DNA of 25,687 nucleotides from Fusobacteriaceae bacterium (GCA_016938425.1 JAFGUR010000136.1:1-25687), one strand, 5' to 3'. Shown: positions 1-8,439, counted from the first letter of the stretch. Numbers and translations: made by a program. Notes: a model not told the origin generated them from the sequence alone.

Positions 1-30
1 ACAGTTAAAAATAATACGAATAAGATTTTT

Positions 31-165
31 ATTGGTTTTAGAGGAGTGGCGAGGACGGAGTCCTTGCCGTGGGCTCGGGCTCCGCCCTGACTCCCCCTCT
101 CTTTCCCCACCGAAGGTGGGGGGATTACATAAAATAAAGGCGTTGGAGTTTTGCAACAAACTAAA
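31..165 (+). repeat. GC-rich hairpin repeat, copy upstream of the outer-membrane gene
   Basis: This stretch is far richer in G and C than its surroundings. It begins with the shared family start GGTTTTAGAGGAG and contains a near-perfect 9-bp hairpin (48-56 with 60-68, GGA loop). A perfect 7-bp stem with a GAA triloop follows (105-111 with 115-121). It ends in the leader motif AAATAAAGGCGTTGGAG followed by GCAAC, 33 bases before the ATG at 190. Other diverged copies lie near 8296, 14708, 15093, 16905 and 17372, and inverted near 3632. The family assignment rests on shared blocks seen by eye. Confidence 0.6.
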
Positions 166-189
166 CAAATAATTACTAGGAGGATATAA

Positions 190-1155
190 ATGAAAAAAAT
201 CAACTTACTTCTTATGGGGCTTTTTGCTTTTTCTATGATAGCAAGCGCACAAGAACAAACAGAAAAAAATACAAAAAAACAACAAATTTCAATACCAGGA
301 GCTTTAAATACACCTAATGCCAATACCTTACCTAAAGGAAAGTTAAATCTAACATTAAAAACTCAAATTTTTGATAATAATAAAATGATATCCGGAAATT
401 CGGAAGTAACCAACAGTGAAAATAAAAATACAGTTGCTTTTAATAATACGTTATCATTAAGATATGCACTTACAGATAAAGTTACTTTAAAAACCAATAT
501 ACCTTTTATTAGTAAAGAAATGCACCTAACAAAAACTGGAGCGAGTGAAACAACTCTGGAAAATACTGGTTTAGGAGATATTAAAGTATTTATGGGCTAT
601 AATTTAAAATCCCAAAATAAGGGCGATAAATTTTCTGCTTTACTTGAATTTGGAGCAAATTTACCTACAGGAGAAACAGACAAAGAATTTTCCATAAAAA
701 CAAAAAAAGGCATAATTACTTCAAAATATCCTCTAGGTATGCAATCTGGGGACGGGTCTTTGGACGCTATTTTACAATTAACACTTAGTAAAGTAATTAA
801 TAAATCAAGAGTAGATTTATCAACAGCTTATACACTTAATAATGAAGGTGATAATAATTTAGAGAATGGAGATGAGCTTAGTGTGGATCTAGCTTATGTT
901 TCTGCTCTTAATGAGAAGATCTCTCTCATAGGAGAAATTAACGGTAAATACTCGAATAAAAATAAAGTTTCTGGTATAGAAGAAGAAAATAGCGGAGGAA
1001 CATTAATTTATATTACACCGGGAATACATTTTAAAGCTAATAATAAATTTAATGTATCAGGTGGAATACAAGTTCCTGTATATAAAGATCTAAATGGTCA
1101 ACAATTAATAAGTGATTACAGATTAATAACAAAATTAGTTTACAATATTAAATAA
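190..1155 (+). CDS. Outer-membrane beta-barrel protein, transporter/porin-like
   Basis: A 321-residue exported protein. Residues 1-20 form a signal peptide: MKK, a hydrophobic core, and a likely cut after SMIASA. The mature part is a series of amphipathic strands with alternating hydrophobic and polar residues, for example LSLRYALTDKVTLKTNIPF, and ends LVYNIK near an outer strand. The layout (a short polar N-terminus starting IPGALNTPNANTLPKGKLNL, then strands joined by polar loops) resembles the 'MetA-pathway of phenol degradation / putative transporter' barrel family. The substrate cannot be told. The start is supported by AGGAGG seven bases before the ATG. A factor-independent terminator follows at 1176, so the gene is a single unit. 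It is the best evidence that the cell has an outer membrane. Confidence 0.75.
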   Translation: MKKINLLLMGLFAFSMIASAQEQTEKNTKKQQISIPGALNTPNANTLPKGKLNLTLKTQIFDNNKMISGNSEVTNSENKNTVAFNNTLSLRYALTDKVTLKTNIPFISKEMHLTKTGASETTLENTGLGDIKVFMGYNLKSQNKGDKFSALLEFGANLPTGETDKEFSIKTKKGIITSKYPLGMQSGDGSLDAILQLTLSKVINKSRVDLSTAYTLNNEGDNNLENGDELSVDLAYVSALNEKISLIGEINGKYSNKNKVSGIEEENSGGTLIYITPGIHFKANNKFNVSGGIQVPVYKDLNGQQLISDYRLITKLVYNIK

Positions 1156-1175
1156 AATGGAAGATTTTATTTTGA

Positions 1176-1206
1176 AACCTTGAGGAATTAGACTCAAGGT
1201 TTTATA
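1176..1206 (+). terminator. Rho-independent terminator of the barrel gene
   Basis: A perfect 9-bp stem AACCTTGAG/CTCAAGGTT with an 8-base loop is followed by TTATAATT. It sits 20 bases after the stop codon at 1155. Confidence 0.8.
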
Positions 1207-1245
1207 ATTATAGTTAAAGTTTTCTAACTATTTTTAAAAATTATG

Positions 1246-1440
1246 TAACTATTCAGCTATCTAAAAAACTTGAACTATCAGTCTTGTACAGGCCTTTGAC
1301 GTAAAGGGCAGTTGAATTTGCGGGGCGTAGCCCCAATACCATCAACCTAAGGAATTAAACATTGAGCTTTCTGCCCAAGGTTTTCAAAACTCCTTCTAAT
1401 TCAGCAGACCCTAAATAGCTTCTATATTATTTAGAGAAAC
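1246..1440. repeat. Decayed repeat remnant in the gap before the ankyrin gene
   Basis: The 1207-1672 gap has no credible gene. It holds pieces of the window's repeat family: GTAACTATTCAG near 1247 (the same end sequence as the copy at 14708), a perfect 5-bp hairpin GGGGC-gta-GCCCC at 1322-1334, and AGCAGACCCTA near 1403, which recurs at about 13598. The arrangement suggests an old, rearranged copy. The rest of the gap, 1441-1640, is plain AT-rich sequence. Confidence 0.4.
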
Positions 1441-1672
1441 TTCTTAACCTAATTATATTTAAACTGTATTAATATTTTATAAAACTTAAGCTTATTGATT
1501 TGTAATATGTTCAAAATAATTATAGTAAATAAACTCTTATTTTTTAATTTTTTCGTAGAAACTTCAGAAATAATATGATACAATTATTTAAAATCATTTT
1601 ATGAAGTATGGTTGTGGTGTTATAACATAAAAAATATGAATTACTTATAATTTATTTGAAGGAGAGAAAAAA

Positions 1673-2395
1673 ATGAAACAAATTGTAATTTTATTTTTAC
1701 TAATGTTTACTTCTGTTTTTTCGGCAGTTGATAAAAATAAAGAATTGATAGATGCATTATTAAAAAATGATGTAAAAAGCATGGAATTATCTATAAAAAA
1801 AGGAGCTAATATTAATGAAGCTTATAATGGTGTTGTTCCTATTATGCTTACGTTGGTAAATGAAAGAAAAGAAATTCTGAAGTTATTGATAAATAACGGC
1901 GCAGATCTAAATATAAAAACTCCTAGGGGAGAGACTCCCCTTATATTGGCAATTTGCTTAAGCCAGAATGAAATAGTTAAAATTTTAATAGATTCGGGAG
2001 CAAATATTGAAATTAGAACTAAAGACGGGTTAAATGCTTATATTTATAGTATTTTATACAATAATGAAGTAGCTATGAAACTTTTAATAGAAAAAGGAGC
2101 AGATATTGAGTCTGCAGATGATGCGGGAATGACAGCTTTATTGGCTGCAGTTGCTCTTCAAAGAAAAGAAATGGTAGAATTATTAATTTCCAAAGGTGCA
2201 AACATAGAGGCTAAAGATAAATACGGAACGACACCTTTAATGGGCTCGATAGTAATGAATAATTTTGGTATAGCAGAAATTCTTCTAAAAAATGGTGCAA
2301 ATACAAAAATAAAAAATAATAAAGGACAAGGTATTTTTGAACTTGTTAAATCTATAGAAATGGAAGCTCTATTAAAAAAATATGAAAAGCAATAG
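1673..2395 (+). CDS. Exported ankyrin-repeat protein
   Basis: A 240-residue protein with an N-terminal signal peptide (MKQIVILFLLMFTSVFSA) followed by about six 33-residue ankyrin repeats from residue 20 to about 216. The repeats carry the usual signatures: G-x-TPL or MTAL at the start of helix 1, LLI-x-x-GA-[ND] at the end of helix 2, and N/D-I at the turn (GANINEA, GADLNIK, GANIEIR, GADIESA, GANIEAK, GANTKIK). Ankyrin repeats bind partner proteins and have no enzymatic role. With an export signal, this one should act in the periplasm or at the surface. The start is set by GAAGGAGAG eight bases before the ATG. The partner is unknown. It stands alone; the next gene has its own promoter. Confidence 0.85.
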   Translation: MKQIVILFLLMFTSVFSAVDKNKELIDALLKNDVKSMELSIKKGANINEAYNGVVPIMLTLVNERKEILKLLINNGADLNIKTPRGETPLILAICLSQNEIVKILIDSGANIEIRTKDGLNAYIYSILYNNEVAMKLLIEKGADIESADDAGMTALLAAVALQRKEMVELLISKGANIEAKDKYGTTPLMGSIVMNNFGIAEILLKNGANTKIKNNKGQGIFELVKSIEMEALLKKYEKQ

Positions 2396-2474
2396 AATTA
2401 GCAGTGTTCAAATTATAAAAAAATTGCATGATTAAGTTTGGGTTATAATAATTTCTTCCAAGAAAAACTCTAAT

Positions 2475-2503
2475 TTTACAAAGATAGCGTAATTTGATAT
2501 AAT
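2475..2503 (+). promoter_or_regulatory. Sigma-70-type promoter of the restriction-modification pair
   Basis: TTTACA (2475-2480), a 17-base spacer and a perfect TATAAT (2498-2503) lie 28 bases before the methyltransferase ATG. Spacing and both boxes fit a housekeeping promoter. Confidence 0.7.
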
Positions 2504-2530
2504 ATATATAAAAAAATCAAAGGAGAAAGT

Positions 2531-3613
2531 ATGAACTATATAGGCTCAAAACTTTCATTATTGAATTTTATTGAGGAATCCATCTCTGATTTAATGATAA
2601 ATAATAATGATACAAGAAATTTAGATGAAATAACTTTTGCCGATTTATTTGCCGGGACTGGGATAGTAGGGTATTATTTTAAAACAAAAGGCAGCAAAAT
2701 AATTGCTAACGATATTCAATATTATAGTTATGTGCTAAATAAGAATGCCATAGAAACAAACAAACAATTAGAATTCGTAGGTTTATTTAATGTTATAAAG
2801 GAATTAAAAAATTGCGATTTATCTATTAGGAAGGACATGGTTCTTAAATATTTGGAAAACATTAATGGAACCGAGGGATTTATTTTTCATAATTATTCGG
2901 AGTCAGGAATAGCCAAAAGACTTTATTTTTCCGAAGAGAATGGGAAAAAATGCGATTCAATAAGAGAAATTATTGAAAGTTGGAACAAGAGTAACTATAT
3001 AAATTCTAGTGAATATTTTTTTTTAAAAGCAGCTTTAATAGAATCTATTGACAAAGTTGCAAATACAGCTTCGGTTTATGGTGCTTTTCTGAAAAATATC
3101 AAAAGAACCGCGCAAGCTTCTTTAAAAATGATACCGTATTTATCCATATTTGATAATAAAAAAGACAATAAAGTATATAATGAAGATGTTAATAATCTAA
3201 TTGGAAAACTTAGCGGAGATATTCTGTACTTAGACCCTCCTTACAATCATAGACAGTATTCTTCAAATTATCATTTGCTAGAGACTATTGCAAAATATGA
3301 TAATCCTTTAATTTCTGGGAAAACAGGGCTGAGAGATTCTCAAGGTCAGAAATCTTTGTACTGCTCAAAGCCAAAAGCGGTAGAAGCTTTTGAAGACCTT
3401 GTAATGAAAAGTAAGTTCAAGTACATTCTTTTGAGTTATAATGATGAAGGGATTATTCCTCTAAATGAAATTGAAAGAATTTTTAATAAAAAAGGAAAAT
3501 ATATTCAATATAATACAGAGTATAAGAGGTTTAAAGCAGATAAGGATGAAAGCAGAAATCATTTGAAGAGTAAAACCACTGAGTATTTACATTGTTGCAT
3601 TGTTAATGATTAG
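2531..3613 (+). CDS. DNA adenine N6-methyltransferase, type II modification enzyme
   Basis: A 360-residue protein of the D12/Dam class. It should transfer a methyl group from S-adenosylmethionine to adenine N6 in a short DNA target. The N-terminus MNYIGSKLSLL is the family's opening motif. The SAM-binding motif I is FAGTG (40-44), and the catalytic motif IV is DPPY (235-238) within LYLDPPYNHRQY. The order, motif I before DPPY, fits the alpha group. Roughly 190 residues between the motifs leave room for target recognition. The N-terminus recalls NlaIII-type (CATG) methylases, but the target cannot be read from sequence. The start follows AAAGGAG. The next gene downstream, on the same strand, is a candidate nuclease, so this is probably the protective half of a restriction-modification system. 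Confidence 0.88.
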   Translation: MNYIGSKLSLLNFIEESISDLMINNNDTRNLDEITFADLFAGTGIVGYYFKTKGSKIIANDIQYYSYVLNKNAIETNKQLEFVGLFNVIKELKNCDLSIRKDMVLKYLENINGTEGFIFHNYSESGIAKRLYFSEENGKKCDSIREIIESWNKSNYINSSEYFFLKAALIESIDKVANTASVYGAFLKNIKRTAQASLKMIPYLSIFDNKKDNKVYNEDVNNLIGKLSGDILYLDPPYNHRQYSSNYHLLETIAKYDNPLISGKTGLRDSQGQKSLYCSKPKAVEAFEDLVMKSKFKYILLSYNDEGIIPLNEIERIFNKKGKYIQYNTEYKRFKADKDESRNHLKSKTTEYLHCCIVND

Positions 3614-3631
3614 TTGAAAAATAACAAAGCA

Positions 3632-3736
3632 TTGCCCGTAAAGAGAGGGATTCGCAGTGAGAACTAACACCCGGTTAAGGTCCAACTCCTCTAAAACTTT
3701 GATTTCACAATGTTTCTTATGTTTCGGTAGTTGCTA
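3632..3736 (-). repeat. Inverted copy of the hairpin repeat between methylase and nuclease
   Basis: Read on the minus strand this gives GCAACTACCGAAACATAAG, then AACATTGTGAAATCAAAG, then TTTTAGAGGAG, and ends with CCCTCTCTTTAC. These blocks match the copies at 14708 and 17372 in the same order. The plus-strand hairpin TTGCTAA/TTAGCAA (3731-3749) is formed by the repeat's outer end and the flanking DNA. The repeat splits an otherwise continuous restriction-modification unit. Confidence 0.55.
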
Positions 3737-3856
3737 AATTTTTTAGCAAGTATAGGCTACACAAAGTTTTAAAATTATTGATTTATAACAGGGCAAAGAG
3801 CTTTTTACCAATCGAATGAAAAATATAGAGATTAATTTTTGGGAGGTGGGAACGTA

Positions 3857-4483
3857 ATGTGTACAAGGGACAAAATAAAGAAAATAGAAATAGAGTTAAA
3901 AAAAGTCTCTACTTATGACTGGCATAACAAAAAACAGACGAATGATTTAGATAAAAAGACAAATTTTATCTATAATGTATTTTCTTATGAAAAATTAATT
4001 TTAAAATTAAAAAGTCTTTATTTATCTGAAAATGAGAAAGACTATGCAATTACAAGATGGTTTAATTATATTTCTGCCATGTCTACCGAAAGATTTTTTT
4101 CGTTAAATGATTGCGTTAATGCAAACCATAATAAATTTGACAAGCTGATAGATTTCTCTATTAACGGAATAACTTTTGACCATAAAGGAACTGTTTTTCC
4201 AAAAGCTTATAGGGAAACATTAGACTATGCAATTAATAACAAAATAGATTTGATAAAATGGTTTTATACTAACCAAAGTTCTCAAGGTAGACAGCATTAT
4301 TCCAATAGACTTTTTATAGTTTTTCACTCATCATACAGACCCCACTGGAAGATGAAAGCTGAATTATTAATGATAAAAGAGAATGTAGACAATTATTTAG
4401 CAAATTTTGATATAGATAATTTATCTGTTCTCAATTTTGAAGATAAATTAGTGTATTCAGATATTATTTTTGTAACAGAATAA
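3857..4483 (+). CDS. Candidate type II restriction endonuclease, PD-(D/E)XK type
   Basis: A 208-residue protein with no close relative recognised by eye. It holds a plausible nuclease core: LIDFSINGITFDHK places Asp99 nine residues before an Asp108-x-Lys110 pair, the spacing of the PD-(D/E)XK fold. This is followed by a basic, glutamine-rich block WFYTNQSSQGRQHYSNR. It lies 243 bases after the adenine methyltransferase on the same strand, where a cognate restriction enzyme is expected, and 208 residues is a normal type II size. The ATG at 3857 is preferred over an upstream TTG at 3839, because GGGAGGTGG lies before the ATG and overlaps codons of the longer version. A strong terminator follows directly. 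The function is inferred from the motif plus the neighbour; target and cutting are unknown. Confidence 0.65.
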   Translation: MCTRDKIKKIEIELKKVSTYDWHNKKQTNDLDKKTNFIYNVFSYEKLILKLKSLYLSENEKDYAITRWFNYISAMSTERFFSLNDCVNANHNKFDKLIDFSINGITFDHKGTVFPKAYRETLDYAINNKIDLIKWFYTNQSSQGRQHYSNRLFIVFHSSYRPHWKMKAELLMIKENVDNYLANFDIDNLSVLNFEDKLVYSDIIFVTE

Positions 4484-4512
4484 AAAAGCTTAGGATTATC
4501 CTAAGCTTTTTT
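4483..4512. terminator. Bidirectional terminator between convergent units
   Basis: A long perfect inverted repeat, AAAAAGCTTAGGAT paired with ATCCTAAGCTTTTT, has an A-run on the left and a T-run on the right. It can therefore stop transcription from both the nuclease gene (plus) and fabV (minus). Confidence 0.9.
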
Positions 4513-4560
4513 ATTATTAAAATCAAGTACTATTCAGAAAAGCAGTTGCAAAGTTAATTA

Positions 4561-5754
4561 TTAAATTTCCAATTCTGACCAATAATCTAAATCTACATCT
4601 GCAGAATAGTCTACATTTTCAACTTCAAATCCACCTAATTGAAAGAAATCTTTTTTAAAACCGGCATAATCTGAAATTTCTTTAAAATTTTCCGGGGTAA
4701 TTTGAGCCCAAGATTCTTCACATTCTTTTTGAACATCTTCTCTCATTTCCCAGTTATCCGGTCTAAATCTACCATCTTCATCTATAACAGGTGAATTACC
4801 ATAAATCATATCCGCAAATAATCTGTGAGTTTGTTCTATACATCCTTCATGGATTCCTTTTGCTTTCATTACTTTGAATAGGACACAGGCATATAAAGGG
4901 AATATAGGAATATAAGCAGAAGCTTTTGTAACAAGAGCCTTGTTAACAGCCGTATACGCCTCACCTTTAACTTTTTCTTTCAAATATTCGTTTAAATCCG
5001 ATGCAGTTTTTTCAAGATGTCTTTTAGCAGCACCAATAGTCCCGTCTTTGTATATTCCACAAGTCAATTTTGGCCCTATATATGAATAAGCAAATGTTTT
5101 GGCACCTTCAGCAAGGCAATCGGCGTCTCCCAAAGCTTTTATCCATAAATTCCAATCTTCTCCACCCATAACTTTAACCGTAGCTTTTAATTCTTCTTCT
5201 GTTGCGTTTTCCATAGTTTGGGTAAAAATTGTATCGTTATCCAAATCTACGGTTGGTCCGGTAACACCGCCTGTAGTGCTTTTCAAAGAAGATGTATACA
5301 TTACGTTGTCCACAGGATCCATTCTTTTTCCTGATGCTAAAGAATATATTACTAAGTCAATTTGACCAAATTCTTCTTTTATATATTTGATAACTTCGTC
5401 TTTCATTTCATAAGAAAAAGCATCGCCCATAAAGTTTTTATATTTTATTCCTTCTTTTTGAGCCATTTCGTTAAACGCCAAAGTGTTAAACCATCCGGCT
5501 GTACCGGTTCTTTTTCCTTTTGGGCCACTTTCAAAAGCAACACCAATAGTTTCTGTCTTACTTCCACCAAAAGCCAAAGAAATTCTCGTAGCTAATCCAT
5601 AACCCGATGACGATCCTATAATAAGAGCTTTTTTAGATCCACTATATTCTTTACTGTTTTTTACATATTGAATTTGTTGTTTTACTAATTCTCTACATCC
5701 TTCGGGATGAGCTGTTAATAAAATACTACCTTTTACTTTAGGTTCAATAATCAT
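4561..5754 (-). CDS. fabV: Trans-2-enoyl-ACP/CoA reductase FabV (NADH)
   Basis: A 397-residue enzyme of the FabV/TER family. It reduces the trans-2 double bond of enoyl-ACP or enoyl-CoA with NADH, the last step of each fatty acid elongation round or of reverse beta-oxidation. The NAD-binding loop GSSSGYG (47-53) has the G-x3-G-x-G pattern. The family catalytic pair Tyr-x8-Lys is present as Y235 and K244 in YSYIGPKLTCGIYKDG...GAAK. VKVMGGEDW and the C-terminal EGCIEQ segment are also typical, and full length matches the family's ~400 residues. The ATG at 5754 is chosen over one nine codons upstream, because GGAGGTG lies five bases before it and the family starts with MI(I/V)xPxV. FabV enzymes are known for low sensitivity to triclosan. 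Confidence 0.95.
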   Translation of the reverse strand: MIIEPKVKGSILLTAHPEGCRELVKQQIQYVKNSKEYSGSKKALIIGSSSGYGLATRISLAFGGSKTETIGVAFESGPKGKRTGTAGWFNTLAFNEMAQKEGIKYKNFMGDAFSYEMKDEVIKYIKEEFGQIDLVIYSLASGKRMDPVDNVMYTSSLKSTTGGVTGPTVDLDNDTIFTQTMENATEEELKATVKVMGGEDWNLWIKALGDADCLAEGAKTFAYSYIGPKLTCGIYKDGTIGAAKRHLEKTASDLNEYLKEKVKGEAYTAVNKALVTKASAYIPIFPLYACVLFKVMKAKGIHEGCIEQTHRLFADMIYGNSPVIDEDGRFRPDNWEMREDVQKECEESWAQITPENFKEISDYAGFKKDFFQLGGFEVENVDYSADVDLDYWSELEI

Positions 5755-5793
5755 AACACACCTCCATAAAATATCCTTCATATGATACTACAT

Positions 5794-5833
5794 TTTCAAA
5801 AAAAATACAAATTATATCTTTGTATTTTTGAAA
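5794..5833 (-). promoter_or_regulatory. Inverted repeat around a TATAAT upstream of fabV
   Basis: On the minus strand a 15-base arm TTTCAAAAATACAAA is followed by GATATAAT and then the complementary arm TTTGTATTTTTTTTGAAA, which has three extra Ts. The loop contains a perfect TATAAT (5816-5811). It lies between the coaBC stop (5849) and the fabV start. It may be a weak terminator for coaBC, but the A/T-only stem and the enclosed -10 box also fit an operator over the fabV promoter. No good -35 box was seen. Confidence 0.45.
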
Positions 5834-5848
5834 TGCTCTGTTATAAAA

Positions 5849-7024
5849 TCAGTTGTTTTCTCCCAATAATATTTTATTTATCAAAGTAAAAGCAAGAATT
5901 TCTTTATCCATTTCTTCTAATTCTTCAATTTGTTGTTTTTTATTAATAATAAAAGCTTTATTTTCATTTTTTGCAAAATACCCTACAGAATTTGCCACAA
6001 TGTAGTCAAGATTTTTTTTTTCTAATTTTCCTATGGCATTTTCTATGAGATTTTCGCTTTCGGCACAGAAGCCTATAAGGGTTTGGTTCTTTTTAAGTTT
6101 GCCCATTTCAAAGAGAATATCAGGATTTCTTTCAAGTTCTATAATTAGTTCTCCGTCTTTCTTTTTAATTTTTTTATCGGAGATATTTTTAGGCCTGTAA
6201 TCAGCTACTGCTGCCGTAGAAATAAAAATATCGGTACTATTGAATTTATTTTTTACGGCAGCATACATGTCTAATGCAGACGTTGTAGAGATGAATTCAA
6301 TGTTTTCGGGAATATCGATACTGCTGGGACCGGAAACAAGTGTGACTTCAGCTCCATATTCTTTGCAAACTTTTGCAAGGGAATAGCCCATCTTGCCTGA
6401 AGAACGGTTTGACAGATATCTAATTGGGTCAAGGCTTTCTTCGGTTCGGCCTGCAGTTATGAGGATTTTTTTTCCGATTAGAACTTTTTTATTTTGAAAA
6501 TGTGAATCGATTAGTTCTACAATTTCTTCTTCGTCTTTTAATCTACCTTTTGCATTGACATTACAAGCTAGGAAGCCTTCATCGGCCTCTATAAATTTAT
6601 AACCGTATTTTTTTAATTTAAGGATATTTTCGTTTAAAATAGGGTTTTCATACATGTTGACGTTCATTGCTAAGGCAAAAAAAACAGGTGCTTTTGAAGC
6701 GGAAATAACAGTAGTAAGCATATCGTCAGCTATGCCGTTTGCTATTTTTCCTACAATATTCAGGGTGGTAGGAGCGACTAAAATTATATCGGCCCAATCA
6801 GCCAGAGAAATATGTTCAACATCGTAATTTGATTTTTCTGCCCACATATCTACAATGACTCTGTCTCTTGCCAAAGTTTCCAAAGTAAGAGGAGTTATAA
6901 TTTCGGTAGCATTCTTTGTCATAATAACTCTTACATTATAATTTCTTTTTTTAAGTTTAGATATTATGTTAGCGCTTTTATAGGCGGCAATACCTCCGCT
7001 AACCCCTAGTAATATATTTTTCAT
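5849..7024 (-). CDS. coaBC: CoaBC: phosphopantothenoylcysteine synthetase/decarboxylase
   Basis: A 391-residue bifunctional cytoplasmic enzyme of coenzyme A synthesis. The C-terminal CoaB half joins cysteine to 4'-phosphopantothenate using CTP; the N-terminal CoaC half decarboxylates the product with FMN. CoaC spans about residues 1-180. It shows the flavin site GVSGGIAAYK, the catalytic His71 in VEHISLA, the AMNVNMYENP signature (119-128) in place of the usual PMNxxM, and Cys154 in FLACNVNAKGRL, the substrate-clamp cysteine. CoaB spans about 185-391, with ITAGRTEESLDPIRYLSNRSSGKMG, AAVADYRP and a KKIKK block. Its start codon overlaps the stop of the upstream esterase gene by four bases (ATGA), so the two are translationally coupled. 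Confidence 0.96.
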   Translation of the reverse strand: MKNILLGVSGGIAAYKSANIISKLKKRNYNVRVIMTKNATEIITPLTLETLARDRVIVDMWAEKSNYDVEHISLADWADIILVAPTTLNIVGKIANGIADDMLTTVISASKAPVFFALAMNVNMYENPILNENILKLKKYGYKFIEADEGFLACNVNAKGRLKDEEEIVELIDSHFQNKKVLIGKKILITAGRTEESLDPIRYLSNRSSGKMGYSLAKVCKEYGAEVTLVSGPSSIDIPENIEFISTTSALDMYAAVKNKFNSTDIFISTAAVADYRPKNISDKKIKKKDGELIIELERNPDILFEMGKLKKNQTLIGFCAESENLIENAIGKLEKKNLDYIVANSVGYFAKNENKAFIINKKQQIEELEEMDKEILAFTLINKILLGENN

Positions 7025-8043
7025 TTGTTCGTTGCCTCCTTAATGCTATCTGAATGAAAAGTTAGAACATATGGCAGTTCTTTTTCTACATAAGACCAAA
7101 AATGTCCTTCATTTTTTATGATTCTAGCTTTATAATTTAATTCTCGTTTTTTCATTTCCCACAATACATCTTCCCACTGGTAAAGCATTGTGTAATTGGA
7201 ATTGTCCTTTTCGCCCACAGAAAGAAGAAATCTCATTTTTTTTACTTCTTGGGAATTACTCTTGCATTTTTGTCTTAAAATATAATATACGTTTTCTTTT
7301 CTGATATTTTTTAGTTCTTCTCCAAAGACTTTTGTAAAATGTTTACCGTTGGAGCTACGAGTCATAAAAAAATTTGTTTTTAATATTCTTAAGAGGCCAA
7401 GTCCCTTTAATTCCGAGAAAAATAGTCTTGGAAAATTTATTGCACCTGCAAGGGATGACACCGAAATAAAGGTATTTAAATTTTTTAAAGCAAGCTTTAA
7501 GGAACCATAACCACCCATAGAAAACCCACTTATGGAAAAACTATCTACTTTATAAGAGTTTTTTAAATGAGCTAACAAGTCAATTACAAAAAAATCCTCG
7601 TATCTTTTGTTAGATTGTTTATACCAATTGGTATACCATGATTTCCCGTTTTGACCGGATTCGGGGATAATTAAAATCATAGGCATTATTCTATTTTCTT
7701 CAAGAAGTTTATAAAAAATCTCGCCCAGCTTGGCTTTGTCTATCCAATCTAATGCAGTATCGTTCATTCCATGAAGGAAAATAAGTAAAGGATAACTTTT
7801 GGATGAATCATAGTCTCTGGGTAAAAGAGTGTAGTAGGCTATTTCTTCGGAAATTTTATCTGAAAAAATTTTGTCATAATTTAAATTATAATTATCTTTG
7901 ATCACTTCTATAATGTTATTCTCATAAGAAATGTATTCTGCTATGCCTAATTTCAAAATTTCCCGTAGTTGAATTTTCAAAAAAATCATATTATATAACT
8001 TTAATATAAAAAATAACGAAATAATTATAAAAAATATATGCAA
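7021..8043 (-). CDS. Membrane-anchored alpha/beta-hydrolase, esterase D family
   Basis: A 340-residue serine hydrolase. Residues 1-22 are a hydrophobic N-terminal anchor or uncleaved signal (HIFFIIISLFFILKLYNMIF), so the enzyme should face the outside of the inner membrane. The catalytic triad is readable: Ser175 in the nucleophile elbow GFSMGGYG, Asp280 in GEKD and His314 in EGHFW. HGMND (91-95) forms the oxyanion strand. The pattern matches the esterase D/S-formylglutathione hydrolase/feruloyl esterase group, which cleaves carboxylic esters; the real substrate is unknown. The start is TTG at 8043-8041, supported by AGGAGGGG eight bases before it with no nearby ATG. The gene overlaps coaBC by four bases in one operon; a functional link is not obvious. 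Confidence 0.85.
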   Translation of the reverse strand: MHIFFIIISLFFILKLYNMIFLKIQLREILKLGIAEYISYENNIIEVIKDNYNLNYDKIFSDKISEEIAYYTLLPRDYDSSKSYPLLIFLHGMNDTALDWIDKAKLGEIFYKLLEENRIMPMILIIPESGQNGKSWYTNWYKQSNKRYEDFFVIDLLAHLKNSYKVDSFSISGFSMGGYGSLKLALKNLNTFISVSSLAGAINFPRLFFSELKGLGLLRILKTNFFMTRSSNGKHFTKVFGEELKNIRKENVYYILRQKCKSNSQEVKKMRFLLSVGEKDNSNYTMLYQWEDVLWEMKKRELNYKARIIKNEGHFWSYVEKELPYVLTFHSDSIKEATNK

Positions 8044-8295
8044 TGATATCCCCTCCTAACCATTATATTATAACATAAATTTAAGTATTTACAAGTTGAA
8101 AGATTTTTTGTAAAATGACATGATATGTGATATTATATGAATAGAATTGTATGAGAAATTTAAGGTGATTGGAGCAGTTATAAAATATAAATGGAGAAAC
8201 GCTTTTGGTTATAAAACTTTTAACTGATAAAAGAAAAAACAATTTAGTATTTGCAAAACTAAAAAATTATTTCTAAATAAGAATAATGAATAATG

Positions 8296-8410
8296 TTGGT
8301 TTTAGAGGATTGCAAGAATGCTTCCTTATATCTTTTCCATACCGCAGGTGTGGGATGTATGTGCAGTATTTTATGTAAGTAAATAAGTTGTTGCAATTAT
8401 GCAACAAAGC
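8296..8410 (+). repeat. Hairpin repeat copy with leader motif, upstream of the lipoprotein gene
   Basis: This copy starts GTTTTAGAGGATTGCAAG, has the shared ACCGCAGGTGTGGG block (compare the stem at 105-121), and ends with the leader motif. Here the motif is a perfect 8-bp hairpin TTGTTGCA-ATTA-TGCAACAA (8388-8407) exactly 33 bases before the ATG at 8440. The rest of the 8044-8295 gap is AT-rich, with no gene seen. Confidence 0.5.
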
Positions 8411-8439
8411 TAGAAAAACAGTTTTTAAGGAGAAATTCT

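Noticed and set aside
5099..5595. Two plus-strand open frames of 77-88 codons inside fabV.
   Set aside because: They are antisense to a complete, well-conserved fabV and lack ribosome sites and any protein-like features.
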